5,567 nucleotides of DNA from the NCBI GenBank assembly GCA_046485045.1, contig JAWOHT010000176.1:1-5567 (forward strand), in the 5' to 3' direction. Origin of the DNA: JAFGPL01 sp046485045 (GTDB lineage Bacteria; Bacteroidota; Bacteroidia; Bacteroidales; UBA10428). The translations under genes and the position numbers were made by a program. Below the pieces are notes generated by a model. It had not been told where the DNA came from. It did not search any database and worked only from the letters and a program-made list of their open reading frames with translations. Below, one piece after another: positions 1 to 5,567 of this stretch; position 1 is the first letter of the stretch; each line of letters begins with the position of its first letter.

Positions 1-234
1 TATTCCAGAAATAGTATGATTTGAAGATTTACTTATCCCTTCAGCAACAATCGAAGCAGAAACATCACCTGCTGCTCGTATTGAATCAAACACACCTATC
101 ATTTGAAGAGTCTGCCCAAGCAATCCAAAAAGAAAAGATAATAATCCGAAAAACCATATTCCAAATAATCCTATTGTCTCTGGATTATCGGCTTTAACTA
201 ATCTAATTCCTTTAAATAATGCGATACCAATTGC
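1..234 (-). pseudogene. MotA/TolQ/ExbB-like proton channel family protein, fragment lacking its N-terminus, running off the left edge
   Basis: The minus strand is open for 78 codons from 234 to the window edge. The translation has a hydrophobic stretch rich in Gly, Leu and Phe (residues about 21-47, including FGLLGQTLQMIGVFDSI) followed by RAAGDVSASIVAEGISKS. That layout, 'GxxGQ...AxxxIxxAGDxSxxxxAxGI', is what I know from small Bacteroidota MotA/TolQ/ExbB-type membrane proteins, which use ion flow to energise other processes. In the family the piece matches the second membrane helix and the loop after it. The first helix and start codon are missing: an in-frame TAA lies at 235-237, and no plausible ATG precedes the conserved part. 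The 3' end lies outside the window. I infer a gene cut at its 5' end by rearrangement, because recombinase-like sequence abuts it directly. A sequencing or assembly error could also explain the stop. The family call rests on pattern memory only. Confidence 0.5.
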
Positions 235-280
235 TTATATCATAACCATCTTCAAGCAGATGTGTGCCAAACGATGTAGC
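233..280 (-). pseudogene. Tyrosine recombinase (phage integrase/Xer-like) box II fragment
   Basis: On the minus strand, 280 down to 233 reads ATSFGTHLLEDGYDIS. This closely resembles the conserved box II stretch of tyrosine recombinases, usually written RHSFATHLLE.G.DIR, which carries the second catalytic Arg and follows the His of the HxxR motif. Here the Arg-His is not in frame. A TAG precedes the piece, and the AGG and CAT that could encode Arg and His lie just upstream in a different register, so a small frame disruption would explain it. After DIS the frame reads NWYRII and stops, with no trace of the usual LGH motif. The sequence then passes straight into the MotA/TolQ/ExbB-like fragment. 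Only about 16 residues support this, so it could be chance, but the run of matches is unusually good. If real, it is a dead relic of an integrase gene. Confidence 0.35.
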
Positions 281-476
281 CTATAATAAAAACAAATGCA
301 ACAGAAAATTGAAAAAGCTTTAAATTATGCTGTAGATGCTCCAAAATGCCCAGGCTTCGCCCCTTCAGTCACAGGCCAAATTAAGCCTAACGGGCTGATT
401 AGAATAGGATTAATGGCATAAATATAACAAAATAAACAATTCAAAAAAATTTATTTGATTTTTTATTGACAATATT
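281..476. other. Intergenic stretch with no convincing gene
   Basis: This AT-rich stretch lies between the gene scraps at the left edge and the 3' end of the polyprenyl synthetase. A 41-codon plus-strand frame (296-421, starting MQQKIEKALNY and ending with TAA) is open, but it has no recognised family, no visible promoter and an in-frame stop three codons upstream. I do not call it a gene. A six-base inverted repeat AGGCTT/AAGCCT (352-357 and 384-389) and a shorter AGCC/GGCT pair (384-387 and 393-396) overlap each other around GCCTAAC at 385-391. From about 420 onward the sequence is almost entirely A and T. Confidence 0.5.
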
Positions 477-1451
477 CTATTTTTTTCTTTTCATAAGGCT
501 ATCAGCCAGCTCTTTAAGAAATATCTTTTTCTTACTGTCAACCGAAACCTTTTCAAAAGACAAAGTAGCTTCCTGATAATACGCGGCCATTTTTTGCTCT
601 GTTAGTTCTTTAATTTTTAATTGATTGTAAATATCAGTAACAGCCCTGATTTTTTCATGCCTGTCAAATTCCTCCACTTCCAGCCAGTTTATTAACTCTT
701 TCAGCAAATCCTCATTTGCATTTTCCAATGCACTTATGAGTAAAAATGTTTTCTTATTGGCGACAATATCATTGCCTATAACCTTGCCAAAAATGTCCTG
801 GTCGGCATAAACATCAAGCAGGTCATCCTGCAGCTGAAACGCGATACCGAGATTTTTTCCGAATTCGTATAAATAACCGGCATCTTTCTGGCCGGCGCCA
901 CCGCAAATAGCGCCAATTTTCATCGAAGCTGCAATAAGTACAGAAGTTTTTAGCTCAATCATTTTAAGATAATCACTTACTGTAACATTTTTTTGTGTTT
1001 CAAAATCCATGTCAAATTGCTGTCCTTCGCACACCCCGATGGCAGTATCATTAAAAATTCTGAGTATTTCGGGTAACAGTTCAGAAGGAGATTTCGACAG
1101 ATATTCAAATGCCTTGATCATCATGGTATCTCCCGAAAGTATGGCAACATTCCCGTTCCATTTCTTATGCACTGTTTCCCGTCCCCTTCTTATGTCCGAT
1201 TTATCCATAATATCGTCATGCAGCAGGGTAAAATTGTGAAATAACTCAATTGAAATAGCACAGTTAATGGCCGGCTCTATTGAACCCGAAAAAAGATTGC
1301 ACGTCATTAATGTTATAACAGGCCTTATGCGCTTGCCATCTGAGTTTAATGTATAGTTTATTGGTTCGTACAATAATGCCGGCATTTCAGGTAACTTCAT
1401 CTTTTTCAGATGTTTCTCAAAGATATCCTGACACTCTTTAAATGTATACAT
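477..1451 (-). CDS. Polyprenyl synthetase family protein (trans-prenyl diphosphate synthase, probably GGPP- or FPP-size product)
   Basis: This cytoplasmic enzyme condenses allylic diphosphates with isopentenyl diphosphate to build isoprenoid chains for quinones, carotenoids or lipid carriers. The 324-residue length is normal for the family. Substrate-binding GKR is at residues 39-41. The first aspartate-rich motif, LLHDDIMD, places D79, D80 and D83 for Mg2+-diphosphate binding, followed by RRG at 88-90. CEGQ is at 141-144, LKTS at 167-170, and the second aspartate-rich motif QDDLLD gives D209, D210 and D213. N232-KKT-235 lies near the active-site lid. The first motif is the short DDxxD form. 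Phe74, five residues before it, is bulky; in studied family members an aromatic there limits chain length to about C15-C20, whereas long-chain synthases usually have a small residue. Product size is therefore an inference. The start is the ATG at 1451, giving the expected N-terminus; the stop is TAG at 477-479. The gene is monocistronic as far as the window shows and diverges from the thioredoxin-carA pair. Confidence 0.93.
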   Translation of the reverse strand: MYTFKECQDIFEKHLKKMKLPEMPALLYEPINYTLNSDGKRIRPVITLMTCNLFSGSIEPAINCAISIELFHNFTLLHDDIMDKSDIRRGRETVHKKWNGNVAILSGDTMMIKAFEYLSKSPSELLPEILRIFNDTAIGVCEGQQFDMDFETQKNVTVSDYLKMIELKTSVLIAASMKIGAICGGAGQKDAGYLYEFGKNLGIAFQLQDDLLDVYADQDIFGKVIGNDIVANKKTFLLISALENANEDLLKELINWLEVEEFDRHEKIRAVTDIYNQLKIKELTEQKMAAYYQEATLSFEKVSVDSKKKIFLKELADSLMKRKK

Positions 1452-1464
1452 GCTGTTTTTTTTA

Positions 1465-1495
1465 TAAAAATATTGCTATCTGTCATATCGGCAAA
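1465..1495 (-). promoter_or_regulatory. Candidate Bacteroidota-type promoter for the polyprenyl synthetase gene
   Basis: On the minus strand a TTTG (1492-1495) is followed after 19 bases by TATTTTTA (1465-1472). The known Bacteroidota consensus is TTTG at about -33 and TAnnTTTG at about -7, which leaves a gap of roughly 20 bases. The -33 box is exact, and the -7 box matches except for its last base. The implied transcription start lies about 10 bases before the ATG, so the leader would be very short. The surrounding DNA is AT-rich, so a chance match is possible. Confidence 0.3.
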
Positions 1496-1746
1496 GTTTT
1501 TTTAATAAAACTTGTACAAAATATCTTGCAATGGTAAATTACGATAATAAATATCTACATGCATCCGGGCATATGATGACTTTTAAGATACCCCCGTAGC
1601 ACAGCGGTTGGTTAAGATTGTTTAAAAACTTACTTATACAGTATCCTTTTTTTTTCATTGTTTTATGGCTAATTTTGTCGCGTTAAAATTTAAGGTACAA
1701 AAGCCCTTAATGATATTTTTTAAAGTTGGTTAAAACAATATTCGCT
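1496..1746. other. Divergent intergenic region between polyprenyl synthetase and thioredoxin-carA
   Basis: Together with the candidate promoter, this makes up a gap of about 295 bases between two divergently transcribed genes, so it should hold the controls of both. I see no convincing promoter for the plus-strand pair. The nearest candidate is TTTG at 1674-1677 followed after 18 bases by TACAAAAG (1696-1703), a poor -7 box. The string from 1591 to 1616 resembles the 5' side of a tRNA but does not fold as one. GTTGGTTAA occurs twice (1607-1615 and 1725-1733). A 22-codon frame at 1531-1599 has no support as a gene. Confidence 0.5.
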
Positions 1747-3234
1747 ATGAGAAAGCTATTTCAAAGTATCTTCATCCTAATCACCGCATTTCTTTTAAGT
1801 CTTTCAGCATTTACGCAAGGTTACGACATTAAAATAAAAATCAACGGGCTGAGCGACACCATGGTTCTTCTCGGGCATTATGTAAACAAATCTATGTACC
1901 CCGACGACACGGCCCACCTCGATTATAACGGCTTCGGAGTTTTCAGGGGCAAAAAAAATCTTCCCGGGGGTATGTATATCATTTATCTCCCTTCAACGAA
2001 GTTTTTCCAGATTTTAATAGACAAAGACCAGCAATTTTCAATCGAAACCGACACAACCGATTTTATTAACACGGTTAAAATAAAAGGTTCTGAAGACAAT
2101 GCTGTTTTGTATGAATTTCAAAAATACATGGCAGCATTAAACGAAGAGGCCCAGGCACTTCAGCAAAAGCTAAAAACATCGCAGAATGAAACCGAAAAAG
2201 AAGAACTCAAGACCAACCTGAAAAAACTCGGTGACGACAGCAAAGCCTACATTAAAGGCATCATTGACAAATACCCCGGCCTGTTTGTCTCCACTTTCCT
2301 TAAAGCTACACTCGACATTGAAGTACCCGACCCTCCTCTTCTTGCCAACGGCAAAAAAGATTCGGTTTGGCAATACTACTATTTCAGGGAACATTATTTC
2401 GACAATTTCGATTATTCCGATCCCCGTCTGCTGCGTACACCCCTCATCGAAGATAAAGTGATGAATTATGTATCTAAAGTGATACCTCAAATACCCGATT
2501 CTATTATTTTGTATATCACCCCAATAATTGATAAATCAAAAGCCGATTCGAATGTCTTCCGTTTTATGCTGATCACCCTTTTTAACCATTTTGCAAAGAG
2601 TAATATATTGGGGATGGACGCGGTATATATCTACCTGGCCGAAAAATATTATATCAGCGAATCGTGGTGGAGCGATAAAAAATTCATCTCCGACCTGAAA
2701 GACCGTATATCGAAAGCAAAACCACTGCTACTTGGAAAAACAGCCCCCGACATGGAGCTAATGCTTATTCCCGACAGTCATTTTTTGGCTGCCGAAACCG
2801 ATACGGCGCTTAAGAGGTTTCCCCACATAGGTTCAAAAATACAGATGCACAATATCGAATCTCCTTATCTCGTGCTGGTGTTTTGGGAAGCCGAGTGCGG
2901 ACATTGCAAAACTGTATTGCCACAACTGCAAAAATTATATAAAGAATCACTTCATGATAAAAATATTAAAATACTGGCAATAAGTACTTTATTTGGTGAA
3001 GAAGGAAAAATAGAATGGGTTGATTTTGTGAACAAGAACAAGCTTTATGGATGGATGAATGCCTGGAACCCTTATTCATACCAGTTTAAAATTGATTATG
3101 ATATTCTTTCCACTCCGCAGCTTTTTATTCTCGATAAAGATAAAAAAATTGTTGCCAAGCGTATCTCGCCCGAACAAATTGAACCCATGATTGAAGCACT
3201 CGAAAGTATAAATAAAAACAAAACAGATAATTAA
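1747..3234 (+). CDS. Exported thioredoxin-fold protein with DUF4369- and DUF5106-like N-terminal regions
   Basis: Probably a thiol-disulfide protein of the periplasm. From the ATG at 1747 it has 495 residues and opens with MRKLF and a hydrophobic run to about residue 23, a standard signal peptide with likely cleavage near AFT/QG. There is no lipobox Cys. Residues about 26-115 resemble the beta-rich DUF4369 domain, 121-163 are charged and likely coiled coil, and about 174-315 resemble DUF5106. LLGKTAPDMEL at about 328-338 opens the redoxin domain. The active site is WEAECGHCK with Cys384 and Cys387, and cis-Pro457 lies in STPQLFILD. The domain order is typical of Bacteroidota redoxin proteins; the reaction and partner are unknown. 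A TTG at 1726 in the same frame would add seven residues, but the ATG puts the basic residues directly before the hydrophobic core and is preferred. No Shine-Dalgarno sequence is visible. Its stop codon overlaps the carA start by one base (TAATG), which suggests translational coupling. Confidence 0.88.
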   Translation: MRKLFQSIFILITAFLLSLSAFTQGYDIKIKINGLSDTMVLLGHYVNKSMYPDDTAHLDYNGFGVFRGKKNLPGGMYIIYLPSTKFFQILIDKDQQFSIETDTTDFINTVKIKGSEDNAVLYEFQKYMAALNEEAQALQQKLKTSQNETEKEELKTNLKKLGDDSKAYIKGIIDKYPGLFVSTFLKATLDIEVPDPPLLANGKKDSVWQYYYFREHYFDNFDYSDPRLLRTPLIEDKVMNYVSKVIPQIPDSIILYITPIIDKSKADSNVFRFMLITLFNHFAKSNILGMDAVYIYLAEKYYISESWWSDKKFISDLKDRISKAKPLLLGKTAPDMELMLIPDSHFLAAETDTALKRFPHIGSKIQMHNIESPYLVLVFWEAECGHCKTVLPQLQKLYKESLHDKNIKILAISTLFGEEGKIEWVDFVNKNKLYGWMNAWNPYSYQFKIDYDILSTPQLFILDKDKKIVAKRISPEQIEPMIEALESINKNKTDN

Positions 3235-4328
3235 TGAAGAATACCAAAAAAGTAAAACTTGTTTTAGAAGATGGTACTGAATTCACGGGATTTTCATTCG
3301 GATCAGAAAAAACAGTTTCGGGCGAAGTGGTTTTTAACACAGCCATGACCGGTTATCCCGAAAGTCTTACCGATCCTTCATACAAAGGCCAGTTACTCAC
3401 GCTTACCTATCCCATAATCGGTAATTACGGTGTGCCCGGCGACGAAACAGAGAATAACCTGCAGCAATTTTACGAATCTTATGCCCTGCATATATCTGGG
3501 CTCATTATTTCTGATTACACCGAAGAATACAGCCACTGGAACGCCCGTAAGAGTCTGGGCGAATGGCTTAAAGAGTTTGGTATACCAGGTATATATGGTG
3601 TTGATACCCGGCAACTCACCAAGATATTGCGCGAAAACGGCACCATGCTTGGAAAAATTGTTTTTGACAATGAAAATATTGACCTGTATGACCCTAACCT
3701 CGACAACCTGGTTGCCATGGTTAGTATTGGTGAAAAAAAGGTTTACGGAAACGGAAAATATAAAATACTGCTGATAGACTGCGGGGTAAAATACAACATT
3801 ATCCGAAACCTGCTAAAACGCGATGCAACGGTAACGGTTGTTCCCTGGAACTGGGACTTCACGAAAGAAGAATACGATGGTTTGTTTATCTCAAACGGCC
3901 CGGGCGACCCAAAAATGTGCGATATTACAATTACCAACCTGAAAAAATCTTTTAACGATAACAAGCCAATCTATGGTATTTGTCTCGGAAACCAATTGAT
4001 GGCCCTTGCTGCAGGCGCCGATACGTATAAACTTAAATACGGGCACAGAAGCCATAACCAACCTGTGATACAAGTCGGCACAACCAAAGCTTATATCACT
4101 TCGCAAAACCACGGGTTTGCCATTGATAACAATACCCTGCCAAAAGATTGGGAACCACTGTTTATTAACCTGAACGATAATACCAATGAGGGAATGAAAC
4201 ATGTATCGAAACCATTTTTCTCTTCGCAATTTCATCCCGAAGCATCAAGCGGCCCAACAGATACAGAGTTTCTTTTTGACCAGTTTATAGATATCGTGAA
4301 AGAGTATATTAGCAAAAAAGCCAATTGA
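3234..4328 (+). CDS. carA: Carbamoyl phosphate synthetase, small (glutaminase) subunit
   Basis: CarA hydrolyses glutamine and passes ammonia to the large subunit CarB, which makes carbamoyl phosphate for pyrimidine and arginine synthesis in the cytoplasm. The 364 residues are near the usual family length. The N-terminal CarA domain (about 5-150) contains GYPESLTDPSYKGQ (40-53), TYPIIGNYGV (58-67) and GVDTRQLTK (122-130). The class I glutamine amidotransferase domain (about 176-360) contains NGPGDP (221-226), the nucleophile Cys250 in YGICLGNQ, GHRSHNQPV (270-278), QNHGFA (291-296) and the catalytic His334 and Glu336 in QFHPEAS. The Cys-to-His spacing of 84 residues equals that of E. coli CarA (C269/H353). 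Asn253 stands where many CarA proteins have His in GICLGHQ; I believe this variant occurs in related bacteria. The ATG at 3234 overlaps the upstream stop by one base, so the two are probably co-transcribed. No carB follows; the next genes are on the other strand, so the large subunit must be encoded elsewhere. Confidence 0.96.
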   Translation: MKNTKKVKLVLEDGTEFTGFSFGSEKTVSGEVVFNTAMTGYPESLTDPSYKGQLLTLTYPIIGNYGVPGDETENNLQQFYESYALHISGLIISDYTEEYSHWNARKSLGEWLKEFGIPGIYGVDTRQLTKILRENGTMLGKIVFDNENIDLYDPNLDNLVAMVSIGEKKVYGNGKYKILLIDCGVKYNIIRNLLKRDATVTVVPWNWDFTKEEYDGLFISNGPGDPKMCDITITNLKKSFNDNKPIYGICLGNQLMALAAGADTYKLKYGHRSHNQPVIQVGTTKAYITSQNHGFAIDNNTLPKDWEPLFINLNDNTNEGMKHVSKPFFSSQFHPEASSGPTDTEFLFDQFIDIVKEYISKKAN

Positions 4329-4342
4329 ATTGTTAAAAACTG

Positions 4343-4361
4343 TCGGGTAATACATGCCCGA
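4343..4361 (-). terminator. Hairpin between convergent genes, possible terminator for the SiaC-family gene
   Basis: TCGGGTA (4343-4349) and TGCCCGA (4355-4361) form a seven-pair stem (one G-T pair) with a five-base loop. It lies in the 60-base gap between the 3' ends of carA and the SiaC-family gene. Read on the minus strand, the stem is followed after three bases by a run of five T, as in an intrinsic terminator. On the plus strand there is no T-run, so for carA it would be at best a weak stop or a 3' stabilising stem. Confidence 0.45.
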
Positions 4362-4388
4362 AGTACCATGAAAAACAGCGCCCGGCCC

Positions 4389-4763
4389 TCAGGCAGCTTC
4401 TTCGAATACAAGAAACCTGAAAACTATCCTGTTCATGAACTCCTCGAAGATTTGTCCGGCTTCAAGGGTGTCATCATCATCTTCTTCATAATGCCAGTTT
4501 ACCTGCGGGTTCTTTACCTTCGAATTGGCATCAAGTGTTTTCAGCATATCGAGAATCTTTTTAGATGAAGCGCTGTTAAAATATTCGAGGTTAATATCAA
4601 ATTTTACTGTCTCGGCAGAAAGATTCATCAACCATTGCTGTAAGGGTTTGTAAAATTGCTCGGCATTTTCGGGCAACGACCTTCCTTCGAACGATAGCCT
4701 GCCATTGATGTTAAAGCTGACTTGCGGTGTAGAGTTGGTCCCGGTGATTGTTAAGCTTTCCAT
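4389..4763 (-). CDS. SiaC family regulatory phosphoprotein (DUF1987)
   Basis: A small 124-residue cytoplasmic protein matching the DUF1987/SiaC family over its whole length. Recognisable blocks are the N-terminal MESLTITGT, then GRSLPENAEQFYKPL (27-41), FDINLEYFNSASSKKIL (55-71), VNWHYEEDDDDTLEAG (88-103) and a C-terminal beta strand region ending FLVFEEAA. In Pseudomonas aeruginosa SiaC is phosphorylated by the SiaB kinase and dephosphorylated by the SiaA phosphatase; unphosphorylated SiaC activates the diguanylate cyclase SiaD. The phosphosite lies near the FN(T/S)SSSK block; here Ser64, Ser66 and Ser67 are candidates. Whether this homologue acts on a cyclase is unknown, because no kinase, phosphatase or cyclase gene is in the window. 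The ATG at 4763 is the expected family start, and the leader is AT-rich with no Shine-Dalgarno sequence. The gene lies 165 bases downstream of the VIT1-type gene on the same strand, which is wide for an operon. Confidence 0.88.
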   Translation of the reverse strand: MESLTITGTNSTPQVSFNINGRLSFEGRSLPENAEQFYKPLQQWLMNLSAETVKFDINLEYFNSASSKKILDMLKTLDANSKVKNPQVNWHYEEDDDDTLEAGQIFEEFMNRIVFRFLVFEEAA

Positions 4764-4928
4764 TGTTTAATGTATTTGTTGATTTTCTATCTTTCTATTG
4801 TTATTTACGCAAAACAAATTAAAAAGATCAATACAATTGACTAATATCAGTTTTTAAAAGATATACGAAAATTATCCTTTGGTAAATGCTATGTCTTGTT
4901 TTTTGAAATGATAAACAATGATGTTTAA

Positions 4929-5567
4929 TTACATTTCTATCCCGAATAACCGGCGTATCAGAAATCCAATTAAAAATGAGATTGCAGCTACTCCAAGGCT
5001 TATTAAAAGCATCTCTGTAAACCTCTTTTTAAAGTTGTAGTCTTTTGCAATCGAAATGTAAAAATTAAACAGGTAAATAATAAGGATGGCAATTATAATT
5101 GTGCCACTAAGGCATAACATATAATGCGAAAATATAAAATAGGGCAGTATTAAAAGAATAACAGTAAAAATATAGGCAATACCTGTATAAAGGGCCGATT
5201 TGGCTGCTATATTACCGTTCTCCTCGGCCTTGGTTGAAAGGTACTCCGATGCCGCCATTGACAATGATGCAGAAATACCCGTAATAAGGCCCACCAGGGC
5301 AATAATTCGTGTATTCTGTAGCGCGAGCGACAAACCGGCAAGCACCCCTGTTAACTCCACCAGGGCATCATTCAATCCAAGTACAACCGATCCGATATAA
5401 TTTAGTTTTTCTTCATGCAAAATACTTATCAACCGTTTTTCATGCTCACCTTCCTCCCCGGCTATCTTCAATGCTTCGGGGATTATTTCAGCAAAAAGCA
5501 TGTATTTTTCATTGGCTTGGTTTTCACCATTTTCCATGAGCTTGATACCGAAAGTCAGGCCAAATAT
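4929..5567 (-). CDS. VIT1/CCC1-family iron/manganese transporter with ferritin-like (erythrin) N-terminal domain, 5' end outside window
   Basis: Membrane protein of the VIT1/CCC1 family, which moves Fe2+ or Mn2+ out of the cytoplasm. Numbering from the internal Met at 5537, there are about five membrane segments: 48-72, 78-97, 115-134, 141-163 and 176-198. The first contains GLNDALVELTGVLAG (Asp57, Glu61) and the second SMAASEYLS (Met94, Glu98), matching the conserved metal-pathway helices. Before them, residues 18-40 form a Glu-rich helix, with E29-G-E-H32 giving an ExxH ligand motif of ferritin-like di-iron domains. The frame stays open above that Met to the window edge, reading IFGLTFGIKL, which fits the same domain, so the Met is probably internal and the true start lies beyond the window. 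Such erythrin-VIT1 fusions are known, for example the iron exporter MbfA of rhizobia. The stop is TAA at 4929-4931. Metal specificity cannot be read from the sequence. Confidence 0.87.
   Translation of the reverse strand: MFGLTFGIKLMENGENQANEKYMLFAEIIPEALKIAGEEGEHEKRLISILHEEKLNYIGSVVLGLNDALVELTGVLAGLSLALQNTRIIALVGLITGISASLSMAASEYLSTKAEENGNIAAKSALYTGIAYIFTVILLILPYFIFSHYMLCLSGTIIIAILIIYLFNFYISIAKDYNFKKRFTEMLLISLGVAAISFLIGFLIRRLFGIEM

Noticed and set aside
385..391. GCCTAAC matching the RYYYAAC core of an integron attC site, near the recombinase-like scrap
   Set aside because: No partner GTTRRRY core lies within attC distance on either side, and the surrounding inverted repeats do not make the bulged attC stem. 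A seven-base degenerate match is expected by chance.
296..421. 41-codon plus-strand open frame beginning MQQKIEKALNY
   Set aside because: No recognised family, no promoter or ribosome-binding support, a stop three codons upstream, and a location in degraded sequence. It is short enough to be random.
444..464. AAAAAAT/ATTTTTT inverted repeat downstream of the polyprenyl synthetase
   Set aside because: The stem is only A-T pairs in very AT-rich DNA and would be unstable, so it is not a credible terminator.
1531..1599. 22-codon plus-strand frame in the divergent intergenic region
   Set aside because: Too short, with no recognisable product and no regulatory pattern such as repeated codons of one amino acid that would suggest a leader peptide.
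1726..1746. TTG at 1726 as start of the thioredoxin-fold protein
   Set aside because: It adds seven residues before a well-formed signal peptide start; the ATG at 1747 gives the normal MRK-hydrophobic layout.
4368..4568. Plus-strand open frame after carA
   Set aside because: It lies almost entirely antisense to the SiaC-family gene, and its translation resembles no protein I know.
4764..4928. Possible small gene, promoter or RNA between the SiaC-family gene and the VIT1-type gene
   Set aside because: The 165-base AT-rich gap shows no open frame of note, no clear TTTG/TAnnTTTG pair at proper spacing and no strong hairpin.
1..5567. CRISPR arrays, insertion sequences with terminal repeats, rRNA genes
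   Set aside because: No regularly spaced repeats, no transposase frame, and no rRNA sequence were seen by reading the window.

Overview
The window looks like ordinary chromosomal DNA from a member of the Bacteroidota, probably an environmental Bacteroidales- or Flavobacteria-like lineage. The evidence is a DUF4369/DUF5106-type periplasmic thioredoxin protein, a CarA and a polyprenyl synthetase with wording I associate with this phylum, AT-rich leaders without Shine-Dalgarno sequences, and one candidate TTTG/TAnnTTTG-like promoter. This assignment is inferred from protein character, not from a marker gene.

Layout from left to right. Positions 1-300 carry two gene scraps on the minus strand: a headless piece of a MotA/TolQ/ExbB-like membrane protein that runs off the left edge, abutting a 16-residue piece that resembles the box II region of a tyrosine recombinase. 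Positions 281-476 hold no convincing gene. A polyprenyl (probably geranylgeranyl- or farnesyl-size) diphosphate synthase follows on the minus strand (477-1451). A divergent intergenic region of about 295 bases (1452-1746) contains a candidate promoter and a tRNA-5'-half-like string. Next comes a plus-strand pair whose stop and start codons overlap by one base: an exported thioredoxin-fold protein (1747-3234) and carA, the small subunit of carbamoyl phosphate synthetase (3234-4328). A hairpin at 4343-4361 separates this pair from two minus-strand genes: a SiaC-family (DUF1987) regulatory phosphoprotein (4389-4763) and a VIT1/CCC1-family iron/manganese transporter (4929-5567). The transporter's reading frame continues beyond the right edge and appears to include the end of an N-terminal ferritin-like domain.

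The genes do not form one pathway: isoprenoid chain synthesis, periplasmic thiol chemistry, pyrimidine/arginine precursor synthesis, a signalling phosphoprotein and metal transport sit side by side. carB and the usual SiaC partners (SiaB kinase, SiaA phosphatase) are not in the window. I find no convincing new multi-gene system. The points most worth a second look are the chimeric gene scraps at the left edge, the ferritin-VIT1 fusion cut by the right edge, the orphan SiaC, and the translational coupling of a thioredoxin protein to carA.
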